This document shows positions 32,301-44,579 of a DNA stretch of 64,000 bases, piece after piece. Source of the DNA: Acanthamoeba sp. SK_2022b (lineage: Eukaryota > Discosea > Longamoebia > Acanthamoebidae); contig JANDJZ010000119.1 of NCBI GenBank assembly GCA_027943245.1, positions 1-64,000 on the forward strand, written 5' to 3'. Within the stretch, counting starts at the first letter, position 1, and every line of letters starts with the position of its first letter. The notes beneath the pieces are model-generated. The model made no database searches and was not told the DNA's origin. It saw only the letters and a program-made list of their open reading frames with translations. Position numbers and translations under genes: made by a program.

Positions 32301-34347
32301 ATGGGGCTCAGCACAAGTAAGTCGCTTCGATTCAGGGAGGACCTCGAGGAAGCGTGGAGTACTGTGGCGGAGAAGTACGGCAACGACAACCTCGCCAGCG
32401 ATGAACTGAGCGAAGTGCTCTCGCTCTTTGGGTACCTGCCCCAGATCAGCGAGGAGGCATTGCCGCTGCTCGTGCATCACCTTGATACCGACGGCGACGA
32501 CCGGATAGGGTTTGAAGACTTCATGGTATACACTCCAGCGCGCGCACGCATACCACAGCGGCTAACGCGTCTCTATTCTCGAACAGAATGGCATAAAAGG
32601 TTGGCTCGAAGGAGAGAACGATGGCGATGATGACAATACCGACGGTGTTGGTGGCGCCGACAATGGCGAAGCCGACGGGGACGCCGCTCGCGAGGATTCA
32701 GTGGACCGTGAGGACTCTCTGGATCGCTCGGGTGAGGGCGAGGACGAGGACAAGGGGCAGCTGGGACAGTTTGCGCACTTTTTCACCCATTTCGATCGTG
32801 ACGGCGACGGCCGGTTGGACCGCGGCGAGCTGGAAGAGCTGCTCGACTTCCTCAAGGCGGGCAAGCACATGGACACCGATGGCGAGGACCACGGGTACCG
32901 TCATGCGCGTGCACGCACACCGCCGCAGTCGCTCGACGCGAATAGGCATTGGGAGGCAAGCGAACTGTGTTTGACTTCTTGCTCTCTTTCTCCCTCTCTA
33001 TTTTGGATATGACCAGCCAAGCACACACGGAGGTGATCAAGGTGCTATCTCACCAATTGCTACAGACGTCGTCGCATTCAAAAGACGGCCACATCACTCT
33101 CGACGACTTCCTCGACGCCCTGCGCAACATTTCGATCGTACGTGTGCCTCTCTCCCTCCTCCCGCGCCTCATCCAAAACACAGGCGAGCGACAAGCGGGC
33201 CAGCACCGGGTCTCATTACTGGTTTCTTGTCTCCTCTCCCGGACGTGAGAGCAGGCCCTGCAAGACTTTCCGCTCAACCTACCGCGGCGGCTCGCCACGC
33301 CAATCGCCGACACCAAGCCTCTCGAGTCGGTGTGTTGCCCTTCCCTCCTTTCGTACGACGACTCTGGTTTACACACACAGCCTCACTCCAAACCGAAACT
33401 GGTAGACGCCGCTCGGGAACGGAGACAAAGAAGAGCTTGCACGGCTGCGATTCGACAACACCTCTCTGCTCGCAGTACCTTATTCTCTCCCTCTGATTTT
33501 CTTGCGCGCACGCGCTCTCCCCCCCTCTCTCTCTCTCTTTCGCGTGCGCATGACCTCTGCGCCGACTCATCACCGGTGTCGCATTCGTGGCGTTGCAGCG
33601 TCAGGAGCAGCTGGAACGATCCCTGCAGCAGATAGGCGCGCTCAACGAGAAGCTGACCAAGGAGAAACGAGAACAGAAGGAGGAGATCGAGACCGCGTTC
33701 AAGAAGATCAAGAACCTCCAGCAGCACAAGGAGAAGGCTAAGGAGCTATCGGACCAGGTCGAGTCCTACAAGGAGGAGCTGACCCGCCTCCGCAAATCCG
33801 AAGCCGAATCCTCCAAACTGAACGCCAAACTAAAGGCCGAGGTCGAGGCCCTCGCAGGCACGTCTCTCCGTGATTGGGGGGGGGGACCATTGCTTTTCTC
33901 ACACCCGCAAACTTGTATTCTTGTGGGGGGGGGCAACAGGGAACCGCGATTCGCAGGATCAGCGAACACGATCGAAGATGGAGAAAATGGAGTACACCAT
34001 CAGCGTGCAGAAGGAAGCTCTGGCGGAGGTCGAAAAGAGCCTGAAAGAGAAGGAGCGAATCGTACGGCTATCACTTTCCCTCTGCTCGTTGTGCTCTGTT
34101 CCCTACCTCCAATCAACCAATAATCACTCGCAACCACATTGGTGCTCACCGGCCATGGGCTTCCGGATGGCGACCCGTCACAGCTTGCGACGGTGCAGGA
34201 GCAGAACGGCCATCTGAGCGCGGCGCTGAAGAAGGTCACCCAGGAGGCCAAAGATCTCGGCGACGTCAAGAGCGAGCTCGACATCCAACTCTCCCAGCAC
34301 CAGCTCAAGCTCTCCACAGCTGAGTCCGAGGCACGCGCAAGCCCTCG

Positions 34348-34378
<31 letters not shown>

Positions 34379-35539
34379 GTCTTCTCTGCAGCCTGCTCAC
34401 ACAAGGCCAATTGTTGATCGGTGGGCGCTGCGTAGGTGGCAACGCTGCGTGAGAAGGTGAGCAAGCTCGAAGCCGAGCGCAAGCTGATCGCTGGGACAGC
34501 CGCCGCTGCCGCGGCGCGTCCGCCGTCGCTGCAGGCCGAGCTCGAGGCGCTCCGATCCAAGGACAAGGCCGCCGACGAGGAGGAGCGTCGCAGACGGGAG
34601 GCCGAGGAGCAGGAGCAGAAGCAGCGCTTCCAGAAGGAGCGGGAGGAGCGCGAGCAGCAGCTGCAGCAGAGCCAGCTGAAGGAGGCGGAGGCGCGCAAGG
34701 CGCTCGAGACGCAGATGCGTCGCGAGCAGGAGGAGCGCGAGCAGAGGGAGCGGGAGAGCCAGGAGGCGCGAGAGAGGGAGCGTGCCACGTGGCAGCAGTC
34801 GCTCGATGAGAGGGAGGCCCAGATCGTTCAGCTCGCCGACGAGCTAAAGCGGAAGGAGCAGGAGCGGCTCGACCGTGAGATGAAGTGGATGCTCGACCAG
34901 CGGGATGCCGAGGCCAAGATACAGGAGCTCACCGAGCTGGCCGCGCAGGCCGCGCAACGGGAGGACCCCAATGAGCTGCAGGCCCTGCGCGGGGTGCTCG
35001 AGAACGCGAAGCGCGAGCGAGCGAAGCTGCGCCTCCGCAACAAGGAGCTCGAAGACGAACGCAAGCGGCTGGTGCAGGAGCTGCGTCAGGCCGAGGACCG
35101 ATACGCGCGGATGCGACGCGCGCGAGCGCAGGCCGAGCTGGCCTACGCCAACCAGGGCGGCGGCTTCTTCGCATCGCTCTTCTCCTGCTGTCTGCCCGTG
35201 CAGTCCAACTCCCCGTTCCCGATCCCCGACGACGACAACTTCACCGTGCCGGAGACGACCGGCGAGGGCGACCAGGAGCTGCGGATGGTGCGAACCTCGT
35301 CAAGCAAGAGACGGCCGGGGTCGGCCCTGTCGCCCAAGCGGCCGCTCATCCGTGACGCCGAGGAGCAGGAGGAGGAGGAGGATGAGTACGATGAGCTCGC
35401 GCCAGTACACGGCGCGGGCGTGGGGCTGCAGCTTCCCGCCCGTGGCCGACGGTCGTTGCTGGCGAGGGTGGAGGACAGCAGCAGCGGCAGCGGCAGCAGT
35501 GCAGTGACCTCAGACACTTCCGAGGCCGAGAAGGAGTGA
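32301..35539 (+). CDS. EF-hand and long coiled-coil protein, likely myristoylated
   Basis: Start ATG 32301 gives MGLSTSKSLRF, an N-myristoylation consensus (Gly2, Ser6). EF-hand loops are DTDGDDRIGFED and DRDGDGRLDRGE, both with good calcium ligands, and a third weaker site is KDGHITLDDF. From about 33600 to 35130 the protein is a coiled coil of hundreds of residues (QEQLERSLQQIGALNEKLTK, LREKVSKLEAERKLIA, RRREAEEQEQKQRFQKEREE). Near the end FFASLFSCCLPVQ could be palmitoylated, followed by an acidic, Ser-rich tail (TSDTSEAEKE). The overall layout suggests a calcium-regulated membrane or cytoskeletal scaffold. No orthologue recognised. The exon from 34436 to 35539 is uninterrupted. Confidence 0.75.
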
Positions 35540-35867
35540 GCCCACCCGAGAGAGCGAGAGCAGCACTGGCCCGCGCTGTCGGGCGCGTTGGTGAAGAACG
35601 ACCCGCGTTTGTCGTATTTCGAAGAAGTCCAGTGACGGGTGGGCCGGGTCGTGTGTTTCAAGCTTGCATAACAAGAACGGCCACATAAGCACAACATGAG
35701 AAGGGCAGCAGGAAGAGCGTGGAGAAGGCAGAATCAACCGCCCCACCATGGTGCGTGCATACGAATGCTGTGCCTCTACAGCCTCAGTGATTGATCGATC
35801 TTGCAAGATTTATTAAATATGCATTTTTTGATCATGGTGGGCAGGGGGCAGAGGAGGTGGCGGTCGT
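35540..35867. other. Intergenic region
   Basis: About 330 bases between two plus-strand genes with an AT-rich patch at 35800-35835, likely the promoter of the following gene. Nothing else seen. Confidence 0.4.
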
Positions 35868-36497
35868 ATGCTGCGATATGCGGTGGGCCTGCCTGTCGCG
35901 TTCAAGCTCGGGCTGGACCTTGGCAACCTTGTCCCGTCTCTCCAGAGCCACTACTTTGAAGACGAGCGGGACAAGAAGACGGACGTGTGGAACGCGGTGG
36001 GCAACGACCTCGTGGAGCAAGTCAAGACTAGCCAGCCGCTCCAGAAGACGCTGGGGGACGCCGCCTCGCGCGTGCAGGTGAGCGACGTGCTCGCCCTGGG
36101 CAGGAGCGAGCTCAAGTGGCACTTCTTCACGCACCGCCCGCCTGGCGACAGCGACGTCAAGGTGCCTCTTCTCCTCGTCCCTCACAAGCACCACCATGGC
36201 TTACGAATGGTTTTGGAAAAGGAGGAGAGCCTGTGGGACAAGGTGACGAACTTCAGGGTGGTGATGGCCACCGAAGAGGTCCAAGTGCAGGTGCCTCTCA
36301 AGGTCGGCCGAAGCAAGGGCGAGAGTGACATGGCCCTCGTGGTAGACACCCACAACGACGGCCGTGGTTGGAAGGTGTGTGGCTTTGGGGCAGGAGCGAC
36401 TTGCTGACGTGAGTCGCTGACGTCCATTCATCTCGCGCAGGTTGACAAGGCGTGGGTGGAGACCCAACGCGAAGGCGGTGTATGCGTGCCTCTGTAG
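35868..36497 (+). CDS. Small hypothetical protein, possibly mitochondrial
   Basis: ATG 35868 to a donor near 36376, then a short last exon (VDKAWVETQREGG, ending VCVPL) to TAG 36495-36497; about 193 residues. The N-terminus (MLRYAVGLPVAFKLGLDLG) is hydrophobic with one Arg and no acid until residue 16, compatible with a targeting or anchor sequence. The middle is charged and helical (TDVWNAVGNDLVEQVKT). The end is beta-rich (FRVVMATEEVQVQVPLKVG, MALVVDTHNDGRGWKVDK), with the pattern of a small Coa1/Tim21-like fold. That likeness is weak, and the function is unknown. Confidence 0.5.
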
Positions 36498-36819
36498 CGC
36501 ACTACTGAACACATCTACGCACTTCTGTCACGGCACTTTGCCTCCTCGAGATTGCTCTGCTGATGCCTGGTGAGGTGATCAGATTTGTTTGTGTTGTGGT
36601 GTTCTAGCATCACAGATGCTTTCTGTGTGTGATTCCTTCACATCAACAGATGCTTTCTTCCGTGTAGTCTTGGCTGTGATGGTTGTGGTGAGCTGTCTGG
36701 CCAAGACCAAGGAGCCTCAGCATAGCTCTTGTGGGAAGTGCATTTGGGGAATTGAGTTGTGGGGGATGAACACTGGGCGAAGAGAAATGGGCTGTCACAC
36801 GGCAAGCCCATCACGACCC

Positions 36820-39800
36820 TCAGTTGCGGACAGAGAGGGGAGCAGAGAGGCGGATGTCGCGCGAAGAAGACCCAACGTGGACGATAAAGGTGCCGGTCAC
36901 AAGCGACCAACCGTGGATGGACTGGTCCCAGATCGAGAGGTCCTCGTCGCCGAACGCGAAGGCGAGGATCTGCGACTGGCCCGGCACCAGGTGGACCTTC
37001 TCGAAGCCGCGCAGCACCTTGGGCGGCTCTCCCGCGCTCTTGGGGTACTGTACGCATGCACAGGCAGCGTCAGTCGCCCATCCTATCGGCGTTGCTTTCC
37101 CACGCCTCTCCTAACCAGAAGTGCGATGGGTGGGTGGAATGTAGGGGGCAGACCTCGAGGTAGACCTGGACCACCTCGGCACCGGGAACGCGGCCGGTGT
37201 TGGTGATGTCGAGGGTGATCACGCGGTTGAACACCCGGAGGTTGGAGTACTTGAAGGTCGTGTAGGAGAGACCGTGGCCGAAGGGGAACAGGGGCTCCTC
37301 GTTGACGGCGTCATACCTGTTGGCAAAAAGCGTGTGCGTTTAAGGCGGGCTGGTCGCATCACATGATGTGCTATGGCACCGCTCCGCTGCAAGAGAGAGA
37401 GAGAAGCGTTGTCTTACCAGCGGTAGCCCACGAGCAGCTTCTCGCTGTAGGTGGTCTCGTTGTTGATGCCCGGGTACTCGATCTTGGTCTTCAGGTAGGT
37501 CTGGTGGTCCTGTGGAAGACGAGAATGTGAGGAGGAGGAGGAGGGGAGCGATCGAAGGCAACTCCGAAACGGTGATGCGCAACAAGCGAGGTAGGGGAGG
37601 GAGGACGGGGTACACTCTTGGGGAAGGTGAGGGGCAGCTTGGCGCTCGGGTTGACCTCGCCGAAAAGAACCGAGGCGATGGCATGGCCATCCTCCTGGCC
37701 GGGCATGAACGCGGCCAGAACGGCAGCGACGGAGTCGATCCACGGCATGAGCGTCGCGCCTAGCTCACAACAAAAGCAGCCAAAGATCAGCGCTCATCGC
37801 GTTTCTTACCCCCCCCCTCCCCCAAATAGCTTCCCAATTGCTGCAGTGACGGGGCATTGACTCACCGGGGATGTGCAGGCCCACGATGGTGTTGCGCTGG
37901 GCATCGGCCACAGCCTGGATGAGTTCGTTCTGGTGGGCACGAACACGCACACGTGGCCGTGACGGTGAGATGCGCTGCAGCTTACCGTTCGCCGGGAGAA
38001 TGTGCGTACGTTGTTCTGCCAGAGCGAGAGGTTGACGCGGTCGTAGCCCTCCGACGACTCGACACCGGCGAACACGATGGCCAGGTCGGCCTTCTTGGCG
38101 GCGGCCACGGCATTGGCAATCACCGAGTTGTTGACGTAGATGACGTCGACGGACACACCACGGCGGGCCAGGTGAGCCTTGATGCCCTCGAGCGGAGTGA
38201 CCACATACTCGGCGTTGACCTCGCCAGAACCTTCACCGCGGTACACGGGGTTATCGTTGGCGTCGTCTCCAATGACCGCGATCGTGCGCAGCCTGGTCGG
38301 GTCCTGTTGGGGGAGGGGGGTGAGCGCAGACCACGCGAGCGCCAGGGATAGAGGAAGGAGGGAACGGCCGTACGATAGGAAGGATGTCGCGGTCGTTCTT
38401 CAGGAGAACGGTGGAGTGCTCCGCGAGCCTACGTGCGAGTTCGGTGTGCTCCCGCGAACGCACGTCCACGTTGAGGTCGCCGGTCTGTCCCGACGAGACA
38501 ATAGGTGAGATGGGCAAAGGAACGACGCCCCAATTGGCCCAGGAGCACGAACCTGGGGAGTGTCCATGATGCCCACCATGTACATGGCAGTCAGGATGCG
38601 TAGGACCATGTCGTCGAGGCGAGACACGGGCACCTACACACGATAACGTCAACATGCGGACAATGAGCGACCGTGCAGAGTCCAGAGTGCGAGGGAGGCC
38701 GGGATCCACTTACCTGGCGGTCGGCGATGGCCTTGGCCAGGGCGTCACCAAAGTAGGTGGCGTCGGGCATCTGCATGTCGAGGCCGGAGTTGGCCGACTG
38801 CACGGTGCTGTGGGTAGCGCCCCAGTCAGACATCACGAAACCCTGCAAACAACAACAACAACAACAACAACACACAGCAGGCAGCACAAGAAATGTCCCA
38901 GTTAGTTATCGCGAGAGCTTGGAGAAGAGACGAGGCGAGCGCATGTACCTCGAAGCCCATGGCGCCCTTGAGGTCCTGGTTGATAGTGCGATCGTTCTCG
39001 CAAGCCCAGGTGTCGTTGATGCGGTTGTAGCTGCACATCACCGCCGCCACGCCGGCGTCGACGGCCGCCTTGAACGCCGGGTAGTAGATCTCCCACTGTC
39101 AACGAGTCGCGTCTTGTTAGGAAATCAACTTTGTGTGACGCGACTCCGCAACATGGGGGGAGGCAGCCTGCTCACCTGCGTGCGGTCATCGGGCAGGTTG
39201 GCGCTGACAAGAAAACGGTTGTCCTCCTGGTTGTTGTTGACCCAGTGCTTGACCGTCGCCATCACGCCCTACAACCGCCCCACGTCAGAGGCCTCTCTTG
39301 CGATACCACAATGAAGCGTTGGGCTGCCTTGTGCGCACCTGGCTCTGGGCACCTCGAATGCTGGAGCGCACCATCTGCGAGGACAGGTAGGGATCCTCGC
39401 CGAAGCTTTCGTAGTTTCTGCGCATGAGAGCAAGTGGGATTGGGAATGGTGAGCGTGAGAACATGATCGCTGACGGCTGACGAAGAACGCGAGTCTCGTC
39501 TTGTGTGACTGAACAAAAAGGAGGACGCACCTGCCGCCAAAGGGAACGCGGGCGATGTTGACCATCGGGCCGAGCCAGATGTTGACGCCCTTGCCGCGCT
39601 CTTCCTTAGCCAAGCCCTGGGCGAAGCGGTACATGTTGTCCACGTCCCTAGGTTGTTTTGTAGAGATCGCGCCCACACAAAAAGTGAATTCAAAATAAAT
39701 AAAAATACACCAATCACGTTTTGCGGAACGAGTCGACGCAACAAGGGTAGGCGCCACCAGATGTAAATACAAAGCCTTGGGGGGCGCACCAGGAGGCCAC

Positions 39801-40103
39801 AACGGTGAGGGCCGAGGGCCAGCACGTGACGTTGCGTGCGCCGTCGCCGACACCCTGGGGGCCGTCCTGAAGCACGAGTGGGGGGATGTTCAGGCGAGGC
39901 ACGCCCTTGACGAAGCCCGCATACTTGCTCTTCGCTCCGTAGACCATGGAGAGCTTCTCGTCGAGAGTCATTTGCGCGAGCGTGCGTGCGGCGCGCTGGC
40001 GCGGGGTCTCACCCGAGGCGAGAGCGACCGCCAAGGTTGCGGCCAAGATCAGCAGCAGAGGCACGAGCCTTCCTTCGAACACGCCTGGGCGGACAAAATA
40101 CAT
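36820..40103 (-). CDS. Secreted GH3 family beta-glucosidase
   Basis: Start taken at ATG 40101-40103 (MYFVRPGVFEGR), followed by a signal sequence (LVPLLLILAATLAVALASG). The GH3 barrel shows MTLDEKLSMVYGAKSKY, GVPRLNIPPLVLQDGPQGVG, GKGVNIWLGPMVNIARVPFG, NYESFGEDPYLS, TVKHWVNNNQEDNR and the nucleophile segment GFVMSDWGATHST (Asp in SDW). The alpha/beta sandwich domain follows (HSTVLLKNDRDILPI, IAVIGDDANDNPVYRGEGSG), then ADLAIVFAGVESSEGYDR, VLAAFMPGQEDGHAIASVLF, NPSAKLPLTFPK, and the fibronectin-III-like domain (FPFGHGLSYTTFKYSNLRV, ending PLSVRN). About 790 residues in about 15 exons. It hydrolyses terminal beta-glucose from oligosaccharides, probably of plant or microbial cell walls taken as food. 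Confidence 0.93.
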
Positions 40104-40460
40104 GGGCGAGCAGATCTTTGTTAGTTTCAGTGACCTTAGAGTCCGCCTCTTCGAGTACACCAAGAATATAACCAAGTCCCACTTCACATCAAGTGCAAGG
40201 CAGACAGTACCACGCCTCGCCATTGTGTGTGTGTGTGTGGTGGAAATGCGGCACACGGTGTGCCGCATTCGCGGACCAACTTTTGCGAACGCAACATCAT
40301 TGGTGCTTGGTCGGCACAAAATGACTCGTCACGGATCATCGGCGCACGGCAGCTTTTTACTGGCGCACCAAAAAGCACGTAAAAAAATTAGATTTTCTTT
40401 TTCGATTTCCACTGGCACAGGGCCGTGTCCCTTCGACCAAAGCACATTCACGGCGGCAAG

Positions 40461-41840
40461 ATGGCATGCACGGAAGAGGAGTTCCTCGAGTTGCTCTCGG
40501 ACGAGTCAACGGTGGATATAATCGCCCTCACGGAGCAAGCCAAGTATGGCATACCTGATAAGGTGTGCAACTTCCTTCCGCCTCTCCTTCCCCGCATCTC
40601 TTATTAATTCTTGCGCAGGTGAGGCCAGAGGTGTGGCCTTATCTGCTGCATGTGTCTAAGCCTGACAAATGTACACTGCGCATCATTTTTCTCTCCCTCC
40701 CTCAACAATGGGAATTAAGTTTTTGCGATTTTTGCGATTTTTTTCTAGCTGAGGAGATGAAGATAGTGCGAGCGCAGAATCAAGAATACGAGGAAGTCGA
40801 CAAGACAATCCACACCGAAGACGTGCGCAACATCAGGCAGGTGTGTTCTACTACCTCAGGCACACCCCGTGCTCTTGTCTCACGTCACCTCCCTATGTGC
40901 TTCCCCAGGAGATAAAGCGATACAGACCGATGATGCCCTACTTCCAGAACAGTCACGCACGCAAGAAGTTCGAGAACGTCATGGTGGCGTACGTCAACTA
41001 TAACACCGACTTCGAGGTGCGCGGCCTTCTTCACTTTCCAACACTTGTGATTGACGTGTCTCACTCTGCATCCTTGCTTCCGGATCGTGTTCCAGTACAT
41101 ACCCAATGGGTCGCTCTTCCTGGCGGGACCACTGGTCTACCTCATGAAAAAGGAGTCCACTGCCTTCTTCTGTCTCCACGGCCTCATCAAAAAGATGGAG
41201 GGTGCGTACAGCTCCTCCACGGTCGTCTCTTAGATTTCGCTGCGCATCAAGGATCAGAGGGTCATGATGGTGGGGGCTACACAGAGGAGGGGTTCTCGCG
41301 AGAGAACGAAGCCCAGAACGTGTCCACGTTCATGATGTTCTTCCAGCAGATGCTGCCCGAACTGTTCACCTACTTTGAGGACGAGGAAGTGGGACCTAAC
41401 GATTGGGCCGTTTCATGGATTCGAGTACGCTTGCACACGCGCGCACATATACGATACACCTCTCGGCGTGGACCGTACTCACGCTGTGTGCGCTCTATTT
41501 CAGTTCTTGCTGGCTAAGGAGCTGCCCATGGACTGTGTGCTTCGCCTGTGGGACACGTACTTCTCCAGCGCCGAGGGCATGGGCCTCCACCTCTACACCA
41601 TGTTAGCCATCCTTGTCAACTTCCACGAGGAGCTGATCGAGCTTGAGCACTCGGAGCTCAAGGGGTTCCTCCAGCACCTCCCAGAGATGGACATGGACCA
41701 GGTATTCCCCCGCACTCTGGCTTCTCATCCTTGATGACGGTAATAGCCTCTCACGCTCGGCCTTCATCTACACCATCGTCAGATTATTGCGCAGGCGTAC
41801 AACATTAAGGACGATGCAGCCCAGCGAGGACTCCTCTGAG
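40461..41840 (+). CDS. TBC-domain (Rab GAP-like) protein with altered catalytic fingers
   Basis: Start ATG 40461 (MACTEEEFLELLSDES). TBC features: YGIPDKVRPEVWPYLL (domain start), NIRQEIKRYRPMMPYF (Arg-finger motif position), KKFENVMVAYVNYNTDF, YIPNGSLFLAGPLVYLM (Gln-finger position), FFCLHGLIKKME, NVSTFMMFFQQMLPELF, FLLAKELPMDCVLRLWDTYF and HLYTMLAILV. About 310 residues, almost only the TBC domain. TBC proteins speed GTP hydrolysis by Rab GTPases. The Arg of the IxxDxxR motif is kept (I-R-Q-E-I-K-R), but the YxQ motif reads YIP, so the glutamine finger is missing. Bub2/Cdc16-like or another divergent TBC class is possible. Confidence 0.85.
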
Positions 41841-42004
41841 CCTTTGGGCACCTGTCCGCCGGGGTGCTGTACAGAAGATTGGCGTTCTTTGCTATTTATT
41901 TTTGTTTTCCAATCCCATAAAAACGGCTTGGTCGCCGTGGCATAAGCCTTTTCCTTTGTTTTCCAATCCCGTTTATGGGATAAATTTTTAGCAACATCGA
42001 CAAG

Positions 42005-43127
42005 ATGCAGGGGGCGGCCATGGATGCGCTGCAAGAGCGTCTTTTGCGAGTGGAGAGCATTGTCTATGGTGCGCAGGGCGTCAAGACTGCGTCGGTTCTT
42101 CCCACCGAAACGATCCTTTCCAAGGTCAATGCACTCCAGCAGGGCGTCCACCGGCTCGAGAACACCGCCCCTCACCTCCACGACTTCTACCCCAAGTGTA
42201 CGTTCCTTTAACGCTTGCAAGCGTGGTGCTCATCTTTTTGATTACTTTATTTAAAATAACATGTTGTTGTGGCAGTCCGCCAGCTACAGAGACGGACGGA
42301 CCCGCAGGAGACGGTGGACGAGAGTGGCGAAGGCAAGCAGATAGGCGGCGACCTGGCGGAACGGATGGTGGGGGTGAGCTCCCGAGCGGCCATTGTGTGC
42401 AGCTACGAGGAGGAGGCCCGCCACGTCGAGCGCCAGGCCCGCGTCCTCTCGGCACACCTCGAGACCCTCGATAACGAACGACTCAAGGGCACGCGCCACC
42501 TCCTTTGCGTAGTGCGCTGGGGTCTGTCGACGCCATGTGCTCATCACTTTCTTACTGCGTGCGCAGAGGTGCCCTTCTTGATGCGTGAGCTTAAGCCCAT
42601 CGAAGCGGTACATCTGGACCAGGTGGAAGCAGCCTCCCTGCTCAACGCCCAGTTCAACGACCTCCTCAACTCCTACAACGACATGGTACACTACATCTCC
42701 TTGCCCTGAAGCAAAGCGTGACCTCACGGATCATGCGTGGGCGCCACAGATCAACCTGGTCTCGCAGCAGTTCTTGGTGTGGCATCAGCGGGTGGCCAAG
42801 TGGGAAGCCCAGCTGGGCCTGGCTGTGGAGGAGCCCACGGCTGCCCCCGTGTCGGTCAGGAAGAAGGGCAAGGCCACCGACGCTGGCAAGCGGCCCGCAA
42901 AGGAGACTCCTGCAGCGGACACCGCTGCAGCTGCGCCCACGCAACCACAACAGCCAGAGGAGGCCGCAGCTGCCGCCCCGGCCGCTGGCCAGACCTCTGA
43001 GGGCGACGCCCGACCCGAACCCGCGACTGAGGCTGCCGCCTCAGAAGCGTCTGCAGCCGCAGCCAGCCAGCAAGAGCAACAGCCAGAGACATCGACGCCA
43101 TCGGAGGCGACGGCCGCCGAGCAATAA
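42005..43127 (+). CDS. DCTN3: Dynactin subunit 3 (p24) with Ala/Pro-rich tail
   Basis: Start ATG 42005. It reads MDALQERLLRVESIVYGAQG, like the DCTN3 N-terminus (LExRLxxLERWVYG), then a heptad-rich coiled coil (VNALQQGVHRLENTAP, EEARHVERQARVLSAHLETL) and the C-terminal SYNDMINLVSQQFLVWHQRV. That last segment matches EEYNKxxxLLSKQFVQWDE of animal p24. After the conserved part comes about 95 residues of Ala/Pro/Glu/Thr-rich low complexity ending in EATAAEQ, not found in the animal protein. It would sit in the dynactin shoulder that joins p150 and dynamitin to the Arp1 filament, for dynein-driven transport. Four exons. A TAACAATAAA overlaps the stop. Confidence 0.75.
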
Positions 43128-43193
43128 CAATAAAGGGAGTTGCGGCGCACGAGAGAGAAGAGGGAGCGTTGTTGTAAGGTCATCGATTTCCCC

Positions 43194-44414
43194 TCAGTCC
43201 TTCTTGACTCGGAAGAAGTCGATGTACTCCGTTTCGACCGGGTGGAGCGTGCCCGGAATGACGAAGGAGTGGAGGGGGCCGCCAAAGTCGACGTCCAAGA
43301 GCTCCGTCATCGTGCCCGACACTATCCGCTCGTCGTCGCGGCCAACTCGCGCCAGTCCCACGCACACCGTCTCCGGTCCGTAGGCTGTCCACAGTGGGTG
43401 GTGTGAGCACCAAGGTTGTGCCTTCATCGGATCGCATCGCATTGCAGCACGCACCTCCCTCCTTTCGCTTCTCTTCGACCTCGAGGAGCTGCTCGATGCA
43501 CTGCTTGATGGTCATGAATCGCGGTGGCTCGTACACCTTGCGTCCTCTGCACACGTCGGGGTGGCGACGTTAGCAGCACGAACATTCAGGCGGGGAGTGG
43601 GTGTGCAGAATGGCAGGCGCACCGCAGCATGTTCTCCACGCTCTGTTCCTTCACCTTGATGTCTGCATTGACGGCGAAGTGGACACGGGCCGTTAGTTTA
43701 CGCCTGACGGCTTGGGGGGGGGGGGGCAAGGAGGTATACCAAGGAGGCAGAGGGTGTGGAGGCCCATCTTGCGATTGGCGGCGATCTTCTCGTACCAGGA
43801 GTCTGGCCGCCAGGTGTCGTCGAAGAACACCATCGAGATGGTGTGGCCAAACAGGTACAGCTGCAGACCGCACGCAGCGGCGGCGTTCATGATTGACGCG
43901 TTGTGCACCACGCGCACTTCCACTCCTGCCTGCTTCGCGCGAAGCACCAGGTCGGAGTGGGTGGTCGCTCTGCGCGACAAAATAATGAATTAATTTCTTA
44001 TTCTTTTTTGTAATTAGCAAATAATAATAATATTTGCTAGTTGCTCATAAAATTATTATTTGTAATGACGATAAATTTACCCGAAGGGATCGCCCACAAC
44101 GAGGACGCCAATGTCCTCTGTTCGGGCAGGCTCGATGAAGAGCGCTTCGGCCTCGGATTCGACCATCTCGCGGTCGGCAAGGATTACCTCACGTTCATAG
44201 AAGGCTTCCTGCATTGATGATTCGAGATGAGATGAGTCCGCAATAGGCCAAGGAAACCTTGTGAGATTAGGAGTACCAGGCGCTCCTTGCCGACGCCAAG
44301 GATGGAGGTGTAATGCTCGAGATAAACCTTGGCGCACTTGCGGACTGTTTCGAGGCCCTTTACGGTTATATCCTTCTCATCACCAAGACCCAATCCAATC
44401 AGATAGAGCACCAT
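43194..44414 (-). CDS. DPH5: Diphthine methyl ester synthase
   Basis: Start ATG 44412-44414 ([20 protein letters not shown]). It continues [129 protein letters not shown] and the end [17 protein letters not shown]. All segments match DPH5 closely along its full length (about 285 residues). It uses S-adenosylmethionine to methylate the modified histidine of elongation factor 2 during diphthamide synthesis in the cytosol. Head-to-head with NOP10, starts 165 bases apart. An AT-rich intron at 43983-44078 contains a small inverted repeat (GCAAATA/TATTTGC). Confidence 0.97.
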
Positions 44415-44579
44415 CTTCCACGATTTTTGGTGTGAGGAAAACAATTTCTTTTTATTTTGGTGGAGAAATGTTTGTTTGGCTTCCGGTGTTTTTCTTTCTT
44501 CGTCCAGCGGAGACAAAGAGCAAGGCGAGGCCGGAATCGTTCTCTTCAATTTTTGTGATTCCTCAGGAAACAAGCAGCC
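44415..44579. promoter_or_regulatory. Short divergent promoter DPH5 / NOP10
   Basis: Only 165 bases separate the two start codons, so core promoter elements must be shared or overlap. It is T-rich near the DPH5 side; no TATA box is evident. Confidence 0.6.
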
